Shown: in pieces, positions 7,281 through 8,507 of the stretch
Layout of the letters: each line of letters begins with the position of its first letter
How positions within the stretch are numbered: the stretch's first letter is position 1
NCBI GenBank assembly: GCA_030616465.1
Contig: JAUWXH010000055.1
Span: forward strand, 1-8,507
Origin: Planctomycetota bacterium
GTDB lineage: Bacteria; Planctomycetota; Phycisphaerae; UBA1845; Fen-1342
Direction: 5' to 3'
DNA: 8,507 nucleotides
Program-made: the position numbers and the translations under genes
The notes under the pieces: generated by a model
What the model was told of the DNA's origin: nothing
Seen by the model: the letters and a program-made list of their open reading frames with translations, nothing else
Databases searched by the model: none

Positions 7281-7358
7281 CACGTTTGGGGGGGGTGCGA
7301 GAAGGGATTCTCGCACCAGCACGTTTTGGCGGGGTGCGAGAAGGGATTCTCGCACCAG
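7281..7358. repeat. Two 39-bp tandem repeats, each with a perfect 10-bp hairpin
   Basis: Unit 1 (7281-7319) and unit 2 (7320-7358) both begin CACGTTT and share the block from GGTGCGAG to CACCAG; they differ only in the G-rich stretch and its spacing. In each, GGTGCGAGAA pairs perfectly with TTCTCGCACC around a GGGA loop (7294-7317 and 7333-7356). A degenerate third beginning, CACGGTTT, follows at 7359. The units lie between the two GT2 genes of a leftward cluster. They could stabilise or end transcripts, or be mobile or REP-like DNA. No T-tract is present. Confidence 0.9.
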
Positions 7359-7374
7359 CACGGTTTCCGCAAGA

Positions 7375-7397
7375 CACTGGCGGGCAAGCCGCCAGTG
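7375..7397. repeat. 9-bp stem-loop adjoining the GTGGCACCCA repeats, REP-like
   Basis: CACTGGCGG (7375-7383) pairs with CCGCCAGTG (7389-7397) around GCAAG. GGCACCCA (7397-7404) continues directly from the 3' arm, as it does at the unrelated hairpin at 5198-5219. Confidence 0.75.
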
Positions 7398-7432
7398 GCA
7401 CCCAGGCAGTGGCACCCAACCGGTGGCACCCA
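7395..7432. repeat. Three direct copies of GTGGCACCCA at 14-bp period
   Basis: The decamer occurs exactly at 7395-7404, 7409-7418 and 7423-7432, with start-to-start spacing of 14 both times. The four spacer bases differ (GGCA, ACCG). The reverse complement is TGGGTGCCAC. The array sits just downstream of the 3' end of the rightmost GT2 gene, whose stop is at 7448. Possible roles are a REP-family flank amplified by slippage or binding-site iterons; neither is proven. Confidence 0.85.
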
Positions 7433-7447
7433 GCACGCACTGTTCGC

Positions 7448-8149
7448 TCAGTCGGCGAAGGCGAAGCGGATGACTGAGAAGACGGCCTTGAGGCCGTCGC
7501 GCCAGGTGATCTTCTTGCCCTCTTCATAGGAGCGGCCGGAGTAGCTGATGCCGACCTCGTACAGACGCCATTTGCCGCGGGCCACTTTCGCGGTGAGCTC
7601 GGGCTCGACGCCGAAGCGGTTGCTCTTGATGGTGATGCCTTTGAGCACCTCGGCGCGGAAGATCTTGTAACAGGTTTCCATGTCGGTCAGGTTGAGGTCG
7701 GTGAACATGTTGCTGAGGGTGGTGACGAAGCGGTTGCCGACACTGTGCCAGAAGTAGAGCACGCGGTGTTCCTCGCCGCCGACGAAGCGCGACCCGTAGA
7801 CCACGTCGGCGCGTCCGTCGAGGATGGGCTTGAGGAGCTTGGGGTAGTCGCGGGGGTCGTACTCCAGGTCGGCGTCCTGGACCAGGACGAGATCGCCGGT
7901 GGTCTGGGCGAAGCCGGTGCGCAGGGCGGCACCCTTGCCGCGGTTGACGGGGTGCTTGAAGACGCGGATGCTCGCGTCCGGGAAGTGCTGGTCGAGCTGC
8001 GGGTACAGCTCGGCGGTTCCATCGGTGGAACAGTCGTCCACCAGGATGAGTTCGCGCTCGAGGTCGATGGGCGCGTCAAGGACCCGGCGGAGGATCTCCA
8101 GCAGCGTGTCCTTCTCGTTGTATACCGGGATGACGACGCTCAGCAGCAT
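7448..8149 (-). CDS. Family 2 glycosyltransferase (DPM/DPG-synthase-like)
   Basis: This 233-residue soluble GT-A enzyme probably transfers a sugar from a nucleotide donor to a polyprenyl phosphate, or possibly to another acceptor. Landmarks are [14 protein letters not shown] (3-16), [10 protein letters not shown] (36-45), [12 protein letters not shown] (69-80), the metal-binding QDADLEYDP (91-99), YGSRF (118-122), and near the C-terminus a [10 protein letters not shown] segment and [22 protein letters not shown], common in planctomycete and other bacterial GT2s of this subgroup. No membrane helix is seen. The ATG at 8149 is preferred over a longer reading to 8311: AAGGAG (8161-8166 on the minus strand) lies 11 bases upstream, the catalytic fold begins at once, and the extension would overlap a better coding frame. 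It is upstream of the second GT2 and the GT87 gene in the same direction. Donor and acceptor are unknown. Confidence 0.9.
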   Translation of the reverse strand: MLLSVVIPVYNEKDTLLEILRRVLDAPIDLERELILVDDCSTDGTAELYPQLDQHFPDASIRVFKHPVNRGKGAALRTGFAQTTGDLVLVQDADLEYDPRDYPKLLKPILDGRADVVYGSRFVGGEEHRVLYFWHSVGNRFVTTLSNMFTDLNLTDMETCYKIFRAEVLKGITIKSNRFGVEPELTAKVARGKWRLYEVGISYSGRSYEEGKKITWRDGLKAVFSVIRFAFAD

Positions 8150-8160
8150 GTCGGGTGGGG

Positions 8161-8166
8161 CTCCTT
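8161..8166 (-). promoter_or_regulatory. Shine-Dalgarno AAGGAG for the GT2 gene starting at 8149
   Basis: A strong AAGGAG on the minus strand with an 11-base spacer fixes the GT2 start at 8149 rather than at 8311. The spacer is slightly longer than usual. Confidence 0.6.
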
Positions 8167-8214
8167 GTGGGTAGGACGGCGCGGGGCGCGCCGGCACGTC
8201 CTGCGCGGGTTCCG

Positions 8215-8507
8215 TCAGGCCGAGGCGGTCAACAGCGGGTACAGCCCGGCTTCGGGCGCCGTAACGGCGTCGCGGATCTGGGTCCGCAGAGTCGGGATCG
8301 GCAGACGCCACAGCCGCCGAGCCAGCGGCGAGACATGCGCCAAGCCGGCGGCCGGTTCGGCGAACGCGTCCAACAAGACTCGCTCCTTGCGGCAGCGGTC
8401 GAACTCGGGTCGGCGGAACTCCTCCCAGGTGTCGAGCAGGACTGGCAGAAGGGGGGCACCGCGGCGGCTGCCCCAGTTGAGCCCGGCGAACACCAACAAC
8501 GCCGCGG
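8215..8507 (-). CDS. C-terminal end of an unrecognised protein (5' end outside window)
   Basis: This frame is open from the right edge to a TGA at 8215-8217 and gives 96 residues. Third codon positions are strongly G/C, about 85 of 97 codons, as in the other genes here and unlike the competing frame that would extend the GT2 gene. It starts with a short hydrophobic run ([12 protein letters not shown]), then [20 protein letters not shown], a charged stretch ([15 protein letters not shown]) and an amphipathic C-terminus rich in Leu, Arg and Pro. No motif allows a family call. The stop is 65 bp before the GT2 start on the same strand, so it probably belongs to the same transcription unit. The coding call rests on codon use and gene spacing only. 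Confidence 0.6.
   Translation of the reverse strand, partial: AALLVFAGLNWGSRRGAPLLPVLLDTWEEFRRPEFDRCRKERVLLDAFAEPAAGLAHVSPLARRLWRLPIPTLRTQIRDAVTAPEAGLYPLLTASA

Noticed and set aside
7281..7432. CRISPR array
   Set aside because: The 39-bp units are adjacent without unique spacers, and the 14-bp repeats have only 4-base gaps.
8150..8311. N-terminal extension of the GT2 gene to 8311
   Set aside because: The extension is low-complexity, lies over the better coding frame of the upstream gene, and the strong AAGGAG at 8161-8166 points to 8149.

Overview
This is an ordinary-looking, high-GC bacterial chromosomal window. The real genes have strongly GC-biased third codon positions, and several use TTG or poorly marked starts. 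The gene mix is a two-FtsX-module ABC exporter, an anchored TPR protein, polyprenol-phosphate type glycosyltransferases and dense hairpin repeats between genes. This would fit a Planctomycetota genome, but that placement is an impression from gene content and repeat style, not proof.

Layout, left to right. (1) 1-323, minus strand: the N-terminal part of a HAD-superfamily phosphatase/phosphomutase, cut by the window edge. (2) 324-517: a divergent intergenic region holding an AT-rich array of 8-bp tandem repeats. (3) 518-5126, plus strand: a compact set of three genes. These are an ABC ATPase, a 928-residue permease whose start lies 44 bp inside the ATPase gene, and, 27 bp further on, a membrane-anchored TPR protein. 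(4) 5127-5270: a short convergent gap packed with four inverted repeats. (5) 5271-8507, minus strand, read right to left: the C-terminal end of an unrecognised protein, a GT2 glycosyltransferase, a repeat-filled gap of about 200 bp, a DPM1-type GT2 (polyprenol-phosphate-mannose synthase-like), and a GT87-type multipass membrane glycosyltransferase that overlaps the DPM1-like gene by 4 bp.

How the genes may work together. The ATPase and permease form a MacB/LolCDE/YbbAP-like (type VII) complex, which moves or extracts a lipid, lipoprotein or peptide, or transmits force across the membrane. The TPR protein may be a partner or may only be co-transcribed. In the leftward cluster, the DPM1-like enzyme would make a polyprenol-phosphate-sugar on the cytoplasmic face. 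The translationally coupled GT87 enzyme would use that lipid-linked sugar on the outer face of the membrane, as PimE does in mycobacteria. The other GT2 may supply a second lipid-linked sugar.

No RNA genes, CRISPR array, insertion sequence or prophage was seen. The most unusual non-coding signal is the set of inverted repeats in the gaps around 5.2 kb and 7.3 kb. Two of these hairpins, at different loci, carry the same flanking octamer GGCACCCA (TGGGTGCC on the other strand), which suggests a dispersed REP-like family.
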